From Mermis nigrescens (taxonomy: Eukaryota; Nematoda; Enoplea; Mermithida; Mermithidae), in NCBI GenBank assembly GCA_036768485.1, contig JAVLUZ010000273.1, positions 4,879,391-4,943,390 of the forward strand: a stretch of 64,000 nucleotides of DNA, in the 5' to 3' direction. The position numbers and the translations under genes were made by a program. Below the pieces are notes generated by a model that worked only from the letters and a program-made list of their open reading frames with translations, searched no databases and was not told where the DNA came from. This document shows, one piece after another, positions 9,976-20,273 of the stretch; within the stretch, counting starts at the first letter, position 1; every line of letters begins with the position of its first letter.

Positions 9976-12900
9976 CTATATAAAGAAGAATAAGCTTACC
10001 TCCAACATAACGGCTGCAGATGTAGACTTGCGGCATGTCTTTTATACCGGATTGCTGATAGAGGAACATCAACAAATCTTTTCCCTTTTCCATCGAATAA
10101 ATTTCGAAAACGTCGAAATTTAGATTGTAATCTGCCAAAATCTTTTCTAACTCGCGGCACGTGTAGGCGCATTCGAATTTGCTGGTCGTGACGATCGAAG
10201 CATTCGCAGCCTAAAATAAATAAGAGGTTATTGAACAAAACAAGAACAATTATTCGCTAGCTTTAGCTACATAAAATTTGTCAATTAGCTAATTTAGCAT
10301 ACCTTAAATATGGAGAAAATGATTTTAATTTTACATTCCAGCCAGTGGGCCAAAAAAATCATATTTATTTTGGTCATTCTCTCAGATTATCTTAGTAAGG
10401 ACTGCATAACTTTAGCACATATCAGAATAAAAATCATTCTCTTAGTCAAACACTGCAAAGAGCAGTCTTAAATCTTGATACTACTGGTTTAAAGCAGTAA
10501 GACTTTATGGCAAGGAGTGCATACAAAAGTTCCCGCTATCTGGTGAATTAAAGCTATAGTGGGAAATTTTTAGATTAAAAAATTCAGATGATCTGAGACG
10601 ATTCAATACAAACTAGCAATTACAAATCCTCAAATTTAAGCCTCAGAAAATGCGTAGTCTAGTAAACCTTGATAGTATAAAAACTGGAGAAACCTACGAG
10701 TTCGTCATAATTAATGTTGATTCGACGGTCCTTCTTTTTCACCGCTGTTCTTAAAAATTTTGTTGGCTTATCTTGGTACATCAATTAATCACTGATAAAG
10801 CGCGCAAGAAGTCGGAATTGTTCATATAAAACATTTTGTAAGCTGATTTGGCAGATGCAAGCTTACATGGGCAGCGACCAAATTTTGGGGTTCTAGATGA
10901 TTTAAAACTGGCTCAATTCCCAAAAAGCATGCCCAAAATTCAGTTCTGGGATTCAAGCGATTTTTAGAGGTCTACTGAATTCTCGGGGTCTACTACCCCC
11001 CAACCCTCTTCCCCACGCCCACGTGTGGATGCAATGCTTTATTGCATGAAAAAGGACGTATCGCTGAATACTAAGACGTTCGCTCTAAATTTGAGGACTA
11101 AAACAAATCAAGTGACGTCCAACTTGAAATGCTCAACTCTTCTTCTTTTTAACAAGCAGCCATAAAGCAAACACGTTTATATCATATTTTTAAACATGAT
11201 CTCTTAGGATTATTTGGAGCGTGCAAACAAATGGTCGTACGCTCAAAAAAGGAGCGCTTTTCGTTTTGGGAGAAAATCGAAAAAGGTGCGCTTTTCCTTT
11301 TTGAGAATAAACGCTTTCAAATTTCGGCTCTGATTTAATTCGATCGCTCACTTCGCTGTGAAATGTCCACTTTTCCGTCGAACTCTTTTCGGCCGTAGTC
11401 GTCGCCTCGGGAGCGGCGTAGCGGTCGCCCAATTCCAGTTTAGTGTTCCAGAGATCGTCTTGAAATTCTCTGACCTTCATGGCCGACTGCACTTGCTTCT
11501 GATACCAGTCGGGGTTGGAAATCATCGTTCCATTGGCGGCCGGGAAGGCGTCCAAGCCGAATCGGGTTTTGTGTATAATTTTGGGAATTTGAGCCGGTTC
11601 GGGCTGGAAATCCGTGCCGGTCGGAAATCCGTCGACCGGACCGACGCGAAACGTTTCCAAGGCCGTTTCGGCCACCGACGACGCCGGTTCGTCCTTTTCG
11701 CGCTTCTGAAAAGGAGGCGAGCCTAAGGCGTTGGCGACCGGAACGGCGGCGTCGAGGAACGGAGCCGTCAGGTCGACGTCATTTTGGCTCAACACGGGCT
11801 GCTGTTGGCTCTGGGCCACGGATGGATGAAAAAAGGCGCTTTTGGGCTGCTGATTCGGATTGTACGGCGGTGGCGGGACGCCGGCGGCGGACGCGCCCAA
11901 AGTTTGCGCTCGCATCATCTCGCGGATCAACACCTCCTTCCTTAAGCCGGCGGCTTTGATTTTCATGTCGTTGATTGCCTCAAGAAAGCGCTTCATTACA
12001 GTGCACAGCTATGAAAATCAGTGGCGGATCCAAAATTTTCGGACATGGGAGGGCGAAACCCAAAATTTTTCTGTAGTGTCACAAATTGTCAAAAAAATCC
12101 GTCCATTATGCTCAAAGTAGCGGTTTTTTTAAAGTCTTTTGATGGTCAGTATCATTTGTAATCCGAGAAAAAGTTTAAAGTTTTCGAAATTTTTCGCAAA
12201 AAACGCGCAAAATCAGTGCAAAAAATTGATACAAAGCGCCAAAAGAATACTCGACAATTCATTGTAAGAAGTGAAAAATTCTTCTTCTGTACGTAAACTG
12301 CTCTTCTGACGCAAAAATATGATTTTTAGAACACCAAGAAAGTCAGTGTAGATTTTTACATATTGCCCTTCGTATGACTGATATTTATTTCCTATATAGT
12401 GCAAATGATGTACTAATATTTTAATACGATTCATTAATTACTTCTGGTTGAAACTTACATATATGTATTAATTTATAGGCTATTTCTTTTAATAATAAAG
12501 CTCTCCAGCTGGCCCCCAGATGCAGCGGGATGTGCTTATGTGCTTTCCGATTAAAAGTAAACCTCTCTCAAAAGTGAGTGTATAGAGTAAAGCTAAGGGT
12601 AATTATAAAAGACAATTAAGTGCAAAAAATTTAGAATACTTGTTGGTTTCGCAATATTTCGGGAAAGTTTTGCTTGATTTTCGGGAACTGATCGATAAGC
12701 GCGTGTCTCATCAAGGCCGGCTGTTCGACTTTAGACGCATAACCATCCGGATAGAAACTGCGTCTCTGCGGCAAAGAAGCCACGGCTGTCAGATATTCGG
12801 CGCCCAGTACGTTTACGGGGGGCCTAGGGGGTCCTTGTGGCTCTGGCCTTTCTCCTTCCTGGGGCGGCGGCAATTCGACCGGTGGGTAAAGAAGGGCGGT

Positions 12901-13095
12901 TGAAGCTAGGGCCTTCAAGAGGCCCGAATCTGGGGCCTGGCCGCTTTCGAAAGTTTTGTACTGAGGAGGAAATGCCTCCGGGTTAATTGCTGCCGGATTA
13001 ACGGGCATTAGACGATGCCCTTGCACGGAGCCGGACTCTTGATTCGCCACGGCCGAAAACGCATCAGACGAGGACGATTCGTCGCCTAGGGACAT
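9887..13095 (-). CDS. Proline-rich protein with a C-terminal glutaredoxin-like domain
   Basis: Reading leftward, the exons are 13095-12640, 12008-11352, 10210-10000 and a short terminal piece to the TAA at 9887, about 470 codons. Junctions are in phase (0, 0, then 1). Residues 1-152 are rich in Pro, Ser and Gln with repeated PP motifs. Residues 153-371 start with a basic/amphipathic helix (MKRFLEAINDMKIKAAGLRK), then VPPPPYNPN and a tract ending DWYQKQVQSAMKVREFQDDLW. The last ~100 residues fit a glutaredoxin fold: IVTTSKFECAYTCRELEKIL, where CAYTC replaces CPYC, then MPQVYICSRYVGG, matching the cis-Pro strand and GG turn. I do not recognise the full protein; GRXCR-type proteins are the nearest I can suggest. 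The first Met may not be the true start, because TCCCTAG at 13087 could be an acceptor. Confidence 0.75.
10000..10210 (-). CDS. Glutaredoxin-like domain exon
   Basis: The acceptor TTTATTTTAG precedes GCTGCGAATGC in phase 0, and the donor is GGAG|GTAAGC in phase 1. The exon encodes 70 residues: strand-1/CAYTC/helix (TTSKFECAYTCRELEKIL), DYNLNFDVFEIYSM, LLMFLYQQSG, and MPQVYICSRYVGG. Met-Pro corresponds to the cis-proline that faces the active site in thioredoxin folds. Confidence 0.8.
10211..11351 (-). other. Intron of the glutaredoxin-domain gene
   Basis: The intron runs from GTGAGC to TTATTTTAG. It includes a C-rich repeat fragment with ACGCCCACGTGTGG at about 10870-11030; nothing else was recognised. 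Confidence 0.4.
11352..12008 (-). CDS. Glutaredoxin-domain gene, exon 2
   Basis: This exon of 219 codons is bounded by CATAG|CTGTGCACT and CACAGCGAA|GTGAGC, both in phase 0. The alternative of reading on to 11190 adds a basic tail without similarity, and the strong GTGAGC donor is preferred. It carries VPPPPYNPNQQPKSAFFHP, KIIHKTRFGLDAFPAANG and NPDWYQKQVQSAMKVREF. Confidence 0.7.
12009..12639 (-). other. Intron of the glutaredoxin-domain gene
   Basis: AT-rich DNA bounded by GTATTC and TTCATAG. The stretch 12020-12200 has repeat-like phrases (TTTTCGGACATGGGAGGGCG) but no complete element. Confidence 0.4.
12640..13095 (-). CDS. Glutaredoxin-domain gene, exon 1 (first seen)
   Basis: This exon has 152 codons from MSLGDESSSSD to EILRNQQ, ending at CAACAA|GTATTC in phase 0; read through, it would hit a stop two codons later. 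It contains PPVELPPPQEGERPEPQGPP. Its base composition is much more GC-rich than the flanks, which supports coding. Confidence 0.7.
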
Positions 13096-15194
13096 AAGTA
13101 AATTAATTTCAATATTTTTTTCGAAATTTCTTACTTTTCTATCAAATGTTATAAACTTTGAAGTTTGAAATAAATTCGAGTTTTGTAATTGTAGCCTTTT
13201 GAAATTTTTATAGTTTGCTATGCTGGCAGCGCTTAATTAATTGCCAAGCGGAATTTCCATCATATTGAAGTAGGCTCGTATTCGTAAGTCTAATTCGGCG
13301 TTATTATTTTCTGCATAATTTTTTGCAAATGACTATAAATCATGTGAGCCGTTTATTAGTCATTTTATTCCAGTCTAAAACTTTTGGCGCAAAGGCAAGT
13401 CGCATGGATTTATGACGCAACAATCATTAATGTGCATTTACGGTTCTTTTCGTGCAAGAAGCACTTTTAGGGTCGAAAGAACTACAAATAATCTTCAAGT
13501 GATGCTTTTCGACTGAGAGTTGATTTTTCAATAATATTCAATATTTTTCATTTTTTATTTGCTTAATATCAGACACTGTTCTGACAGTTTTTTCAAGCAG
13601 AGTACAAAGTATTTCAGCTTGTTTGACGAGTAATAACGTACAATACAATCACGAAATAAAATCATACTTGAAAGTGTACGACAAAACGTATATTTCTATA
13701 TTCTCTTTTTTCTGAGGAAAACGTTGTTTTGCTATAATTTTAAAGGTTTTCCGCTGTGAATCTATGTACGAAAAATAGGTACAATCAAAAAAATATTCAA
13801 ACACGACTTTCGACAGGTTGTTCTATTCTAGGAAGGGGACGAGAATTTCAGCCAGATTGTTACCCAAATTATTTTGAGGAATTAAAAAATGAAATGATTA
13901 ATAGAATAAAATGATTGAAAAATGTTAAATCATTTCAAGTCGATCTGTTGGCACAAATCAATATGCATGACAGGACAGGAACCAAGTTTTGGGGTTTGGG
14001 TTGGATCCAAAAATCTTCAAAGGAAAAAAGGGTCGGAAAATTGACGGTGAAACGAGAAGCACACCATTTTTCAACGTTCTCATCAAATTCTATCTATCGC
14101 TTTTTCAATTTTCAACTCTCCTTAAAACCTGAAAAATTTCAAAAACTTATATTCTGCCTTCCAAATGTTACTTGCGCCATTGATTTCCATTTTGCAGTCC
14201 AGACTCCGCAGACCCCCAAGATCGTGTATGTAAGCCATTATCTGCCTACTGTTTTCTATAATTACATCTACGCTGATTTGTTAACTACGAATAGAAATTG
14301 TAGGAAAAAAGCGCCAAACTATGTGAAACAAACCGTAAAACTTAAAAGACCATACCCCAGGCCCCAATGCTCCTTAAATTCGCACTTATTTTTTCAGTCT
14401 TACTTTTTGGTGATTATTCATGAATAAGTACGAAAAGAAAAATGTCTTCGTACCTCTTATGCCGACGAATAGCAGACATAGAAAGCAAAGCAGCATTCAT
14501 ATTATCGATATTTCATAAAAAGGCAAACGAAGAATCACACTCTAACGGAACGCTTTTGAGTTTGCTAGAATAAAGGAAATTCCTCCAGCTAACAAGCTTT
14601 TCGAGATCGTGTGTTTACAAAACGCACAACGCGTTTCAGTCACCGCACAAAAGTATTATTTGAAAACTGGTTGCAAAACAATGACACATCGCCTACAGTA
14701 ACAAATCTTGCTGACAAAATATTGGCAACTAGGAAAATTTTTATTTTTCCGTGCAAAATCGCTGCTGCATGAAGAGTAAATAAAGTTTGGACGGAAAAGA
14801 ATCGACAGGAATAAGTGTTAAAAGACCAAGCTTAAATACATTCAAACACGAATACGTTCGTGCTTTAGCTTTAGTATAAACTGCAACTTTATATATTTTT
14901 TTACTCGTTGTGATGTTAATTTAGACACTTTTACACAAACTAAGCTTGGGCAGAGTACAACTAACGTGTTTTGGGACAATTGATACGTGTGTATTATTAT
15001 AAAATTGCAAGTTGAGCATTATTTTCGATAAATCAACGGCATGTGTAGCTTTAAATCAAAAATACTAGTTTCTTTACTGCGTCGATTTGTGTATACAAAA
15101 ACGATTAGGGGTAAAAATAATGACATAGAAATTAATAATAAAATAATAATAACCCTCCATTTAACGTGATGCCTTCACAGTCGAAGGTTGCCAT

Positions 15195-15438
15195 CATAGG
15201 TGGCAGCAACAAAATTCTGGAGAGGTTGCAAGATTTTTCAAAGGTTAAGAAAACGGTCTTTAAAATGATGGTTATGGTGAAAAACACAGTTTCCCAACGT
15301 TTCTTATCGAGCACTATCCATTGACATCAAAAAATTGCGAAAAAAAACAAAAAAATTCAAAAATGGAATTCTGGGTTGGGGGCATTTTGGTTTCTGTAGG
15401 AGGTGCATACCCCAAAACTCCTACCCCACGCCCACGTG
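15195..15438 (+). mobile_element. Family-A hAT-like MITE
   Basis: The copy runs from CATAGGTGGCAGC to GCCCACGTG. The octamers GTTGCCAT (15187-15194) and GTTGCCAC (15439-15446) flank it and agree at 7 of 8 positions. Confidence 0.75.
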
Positions 15439-15557
15439 GTTGCCACGATAGGACGTCGTTCTAGCCTATTTTAAACCACACTTGCTTTACAGACTCTGGC
15501 AATTATGAATTATATTTTGTGCGATTTTTTATGCTCTTTCTAACTATGAGTAGTTAG

Positions 15558-15803
15558 CATAGGTAGGCAGCACCGAAATTCTGAATTCTGGGGGGTATGC
15601 GAGATTTTTCAAGGGTCAAAAAATAGTCTTAAAAATGGTGCTTTGGCGAAAAAATACCATTTTCCAACGTTTCTCATCGAGCACTAATAACGAAAAACAA
15701 AAAATTTTAAAAATTGAATTCTGAGGGGGTATTCAGGTTTCTGAGGGGGTATTCGGCCTTATAGGGGAAGTGCATACCCCCAAATTCCCCCCGCCCACGT
15801 GTG
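15558..15803 (+). mobile_element. Family-A hAT-like MITE with exact duplication
   Basis: The copy runs from CATAGGTAGGCAGC to CGCCCACGTGTG and is flanked by the exact octamer GTAGTTAG (15550-15557 and 15804-15811). It lacks the CCATTGGCATC part of the core. Confidence 0.8.
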
Positions 15804-16680
15804 GTAGTTAGGGTTCCCTATTGTGACGAAGGCTGGATTCCTCACATATGATGGGAAAGGGAAAATTAAAGAGTTAATTTAATTAGAAATATTTATTTTT
15901 GTAGGAGCACCAAGTTGGTCTAAAATTTATACTTACTATGTAAAATATTTTGGTTCAATAATAGCTTAGGCTAAAGTTAGTTTTTCACTACGGCTGTCAT
16001 AGTTAACGATATTGAAACGAAAAATATCGTTAGCGACGTGTTTTTGAGCCGTCGTTAACGAAATGATATCTTTCTTCGAGAGCCGTTGTTAACGAAAACG
16101 ATATTTATTTTGGGACATAATATCGTGAAAATAACGTAATTCTTCAAGTTTGATCCAATTTGATTGTACTGCACGAGTTTGCTGATGAGGCTGCCAGCTG
16201 AGTGGGTATAACGGACAGCGTATTGTCTCTGCTCTACGAAATGTGATCCTCACTTTGATTGAGTATCAACTATCTTTAGCTTAATTAAATACAAAGATGA
16301 TTGTATTTTAAATTGATCGGATACCGATCCTTCAGGGAATTTGATTAACAGGGCGAAAATTCTGTTTGTGAAACGCAATAATTTTGAATCTAAGAATGAA
16401 GATGCAAAAGGTAAAAACTGTTCATTCCACATTATTGTTATTTGGATTTAGCGGTATTTCGATAATTTTAATCCGCTTTTAATATTTATGTAATTGAGGA
16501 GCCTAAAAGTGGGCAGATCAGAAGATCCACCACGCAGTGTTCGGTCGCTTTCGGGAGTCGAACCAGTGCTCAATTACCCAGAAAATTGCGCTATCTAAGC
16601 CGGAGATGAAACGTCATCTCGATGGGTTAAAGCGCAAAAGAAGCGCAAAAGCTATAAATAGCACGTCCTAGCAGCAAAAC

Positions 16681-17115
16681 TAGCTGACAGGAAAGCACAT
16701 CCATAACAGCGAAACGAGCTGCTGGCACACCTGGGCGTGGAGGGGGTAGGGTTTGGGGGGTATGCACCCCCCAAGAAACCAAAATACCCCCCAAAAATCA
16801 AAATAACCCCCCCAGAATTCAATTTTTGAAAATTTTTTCATTCTTTTCGCAATTTTTTGATGCCAATGGATAGTGCTTGATGAGAAACGTCGAAGAATGG
16901 TGTTTTTTACGCCATACCACTATTTTTTAGGCCATTTTTTTACCTTTAAAAAATCTTGCACCCCCCCCCAGAATTTTCTTGCTGCCCACGTATGGCTGCT
17001 GGGAAAGCACATCTGAACAGCGAAACGAGCTGACAGGAAAGCACATCCACAACAGCGAAACGAGCTGCTGGGAAAGCATATCAAGAGCGGAACGAGCTGT
17101 CGGGAAATAGCGCAT
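16681..17115. repeat. 35-bp tandem array split by a MITE
   Basis: Units of the form CGAGCTGCTGGGAAAGCACAT..AACAGCGAAA recur about five times. The array is interrupted by the family-A element at 16726-16994, which duplicated GCTGCTGG from the unit itself. The units are Alu I rich (AGCT) and have no open frame. Confidence 0.7.
16726..16994 (-). mobile_element. Family-A hAT-like MITE inside a tandem array
   Basis: The copy runs from CACACCTGGGCGTGG to GCCCACGTATG in reverse orientation. The exact octamer GCTGCTGG flanks it (16718-16725 and 16995-17002). It has a clean core with AGTGCTTGATGAGAAACGTC. Confidence 0.85.
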
Positions 17116-18097
17116 GAGTTCGATGAGCGTGTACGTGCACCGCACTTACATTTAAATCTCGAATTGAAAAAAATAAATTAGGTACACACCTATTTGTCCA
17201 AAAATAGGTAAAGTAGTCCAAAACATTAGCCCTTCACGTACGAAATAGCGTTTTTCGGCATTTTGCGCTGTCTACCTTTATTTAAAATCGCTTTTGCCGC
17301 AACATTTTTCTCGAAAAATTCAAAATTTACGTTAATTTTGCTCTAAAAAATTATAAAATTTCTTTGACTTTGCGAAAATCTAGCGCGCAGCGCCGGAAAA
17401 TTTGTGAAATGATAGCAAAAGAACCCGTAGGAGCTTGAATTACTGTGACGCAAAACGTCGAAAATTTTAAAAAAGTTATGCTTGAAATTAGATGAATACA
17501 AGGCTGAAAAGGCTGTTTCTGCTCTTGAAATCGTCAAAACCTATCCCCTGAGCAAAACTATGGCTTCCGGACCGACAAAAGAGGAATTAATTGTTATTAA
17601 TAGGCATTAATCGGCGCGAACTGCCGAAAAACTTCGTGAAATTAAAGCCAAAAATCACTGCAAATTACATACATACCTTTCGTTATCGCCAATCCTTTTT
17701 GTCCAATGGGGGAGGGGTGGTGTTATTTCATTTTCATGGAACTTTTAAACCGCTTATAGTCTAATTTATATTGGATTGAATTCGAGCTTACATACGTGTA
17801 CAAGACTACAGCCTTTTAGCATAAGCCTCAGCTATAGTCTGTTCCACATGACTTCGTGCATAAATTTTAAGAATCTTTATCTATAGTAAGTCGATGGTTA
17901 CGATAATTACATATTAGATCAATGCTATTATCGCAATCTGTCAACTTTTTTGCAGATAGTTTTAAAACTAGCTAAGAAAAATGCTCCGATGGAACAAAAA
18001 AGACGAACATAATTAGTATTGTGGATCATTAAGGATGTAAAAGGAGTGGACTAGGAAAAAGCTACTTATGTCTAAAGTCGCAAAAATCTGCTAAAAA

Positions 18098-18210
18098 TTA
18101 TAATAATAATATTAATAATAATAATAATAACAATAGTAATAATAATAATGATAATAGTAATAATAATAATAATAGTAATAATAATAGTAATAATATTAAT
18201 CATAATAATA

Positions 18211-18264
<54 letters not shown>

Positions 18265-18265
18265 C

Positions 18266-18340
<75 letters not shown>

Positions 18341-18341
18341 T
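18098..18341. repeat. (TAA)n microsatellite
   Basis: About 240 bp of TAA/AAT trinucleotides, interrupted in the first half by TAG, TGA and TTA variants and nearly pure in the second half (about 18210-18341). Confidence 0.95.
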
Positions 18342-20033
18342 ACAGTTGATAAATAGTTACCTACGCAATATCACAACAAAAACATAATTGATAAAAAATG
18401 GAATTATATCGCAAAAATTTAAACTATATTAGTTTTCATTATCCTAAGCTTTGTACGCAATCGCGCGTTTGCACATCTTTACTGCATCAGTTTAAACAAT
18501 ATTAGCGGCATTTATCAGTCGACCTCGGTCGTGTTTAACAGCTGCTCCGTTTAATCTAGCTGGTGATATTCAGAGATTCAATAACGACGTAACCTGGTGC
18601 ATTTGTATCCCGAAACCGTTCGGCTCAGCTCAAAGCAAGTATCACCTACTAAATGTAGTTACTGCTTGATTATTTCTTCTTCACTATCATGAAATTTAAA
18701 ACATCGTGTTTTATGCTCATTGAAAAATTCATAATTAATTAGACAGTCATCCTCTCGCTCATATCATTGTATTACTTCCAGGGCATGTTATAGATAAGGT
18801 TGCTGAGCTTAAAAGGGCATGGGGTCAACTGAGGTTTAACTGAGTTAATCTTGGACGTCAAGCAATCACGAGGGCAAGGTCTGACCAATTACGCAAAAAA
18901 TAGCAGGTTTCTAACTGCATAGTTGTGTAAAAATTTGCAAGGTCAGCAATGAATGCATTTTTACTACAAATGTTACGATACGAGACATCTTCTTGCTTAT
19001 CAAATTTATATTTACATTCAGTCATACGTGTTCTTGGAATTTCAAAAGTCAAATTTTCGGCTCTTCGCGCCATATACTTCATTTTTGACTATATTTTGAG
19101 CAATATACCTGATGTTTTCTAATTTTTTCATGTTTTTATGTCTTACAAAGAACGAGTATCATTTGGAATGTCAAAAAATGTTTTTGACGCGTACCGTATT
19201 CAGTCTTAAGGGCACTTATACAAATTTTCGGTAATGAATTCCAGAATTTCCATGCCATGTGTACGTATGTATATGCATGTAGTGCATTAATTTGAATAAA
19301 GTCCAGGTGACTTAATTAAATTACCTTGTTTGAATAGTATTATACGAATGTTACATGGTTTATAAAATTATGGTGACTAGGACCACTATGAAAAAATAAA
19401 CTGAACTTTAACAGCAAAATCTTCTGCGTGAATCACAATTTGTTAGTCAAAGTAGATCGATTACAAAAGCGGTTTAAACTGAAGCAAAAATTACGATACC
19501 GCGCAATACTACTTTTAAGCATTTGAACTTTTTGCCATAAAAAGTTGTAGTTCAGTAGGCTGCCTAAAAAGCTTCTGTTGCTACCAGCTTAGATGCTTAA
19601 AATTGATTTTAATGCACAGGCTTTCGTGAGATAGACTATAGACTCGAGCCTACTGAACTTGAGTTTTGCCGTAACAACCTAAACCATATTTTTAAATGGA
19701 AAGACTATAACAGGAGAATTCAGAATGGAATTGAGCGTGACTTAAAATTTGTCACTAGACATTTTTTTGATAGTTTTTATTCGCTAAAATCTTTTTATTT
19801 CAGTTTTATACTTCACATTGTCTTTTGTGTCCTGTCACTTTTTGGCTTTTCCATCCCTAGTCAAAATATCTATAAGCTTCTTTCACGCGCCTCTTAGCGA
19901 TTAGTTCTAGATTTGATTAAGTGGCATAATGCTATTTTTATGAGGCAAATTTGCATCGCTTTGTGACAATAAAGTAATATTGTACTTATTAAAGCCTACT
20001 CAATTTTTGTAGATTCATGATTGATAACCTGTA

Positions 20034-20273
20034 ATGGAATACTTATATCCGTGGCTGTGCGGTGCAATAGCTTGTTTATGTGGCCTATTACTAGGCCTAG
20101 TATTCTGTAGCGGTCGAGGCAAACAGAAAATGGAGACCAAGCAAGCGGCCGACATCGAAGGAGGCCAAAAAGAAACAGCAGCTGGTGATAATTCGACGCC
20201 TAATGCCAAAACGCAAGGACCATCACAAAATTTAAGCGGTTCAGCGTCCCCGATGGACGCTAAAGATACAAAA
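20034..20273 (+). CDS. Small membrane protein, exon 1 (membrane anchor)
   Basis: This exon of 80 codons starts at ATG and ends at ACAAAA|GTATGA in phase 0; without splicing, translation would stop one codon later. It holds the hydrophobic segment at residues 4-25. Confidence 0.65.

Larger units (their letters stand above)
13096..20033. other. Spacer with MITEs, a tandem array and a (TAA)n tract
   Basis: No host exon was recognised. It holds family-A elements at 15195, 15558 and 16726, a 35-bp tandem array at 16681-17115, a weak tRNA-like fragment at about 16530-16600, a decayed repeat copy at 17180-17720, and the (TAA)n tract at 18098-18341. Near 15990-16110 the phrase CGTTAACGA..CGATAT recurs four times. 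Confidence 0.5.

Noticed and set aside
11190..11351. Read-through extension of the glutaredoxin-gene exon 2
   Set aside because: A strong GTGAGC donor at 11351 joins in phase to the glutaredoxin exon; the extension has no similarity and ends in AT-rich sequence.
11352..11726. Plus-strand open frame of about 120 codons rich in Arg across the proline-rich exon
   Set aside because: It is the complement of a better supported, splice-consistent minus-strand exon with codon-like composition.
13915..14427. Plus-strand open frame of 170 codons
   Set aside because: No domain or splice context, and part of it resembles decayed interspersed repeat sequence (homopolymer Lys/Phe stretches).
16520..16610. 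Minus-strand B-box match GGTTCGACTCC with a tRNA-like surround
   Set aside because: The A box and stems could not be assembled into a cloverleaf; possibly an old SINE, but not supportable.
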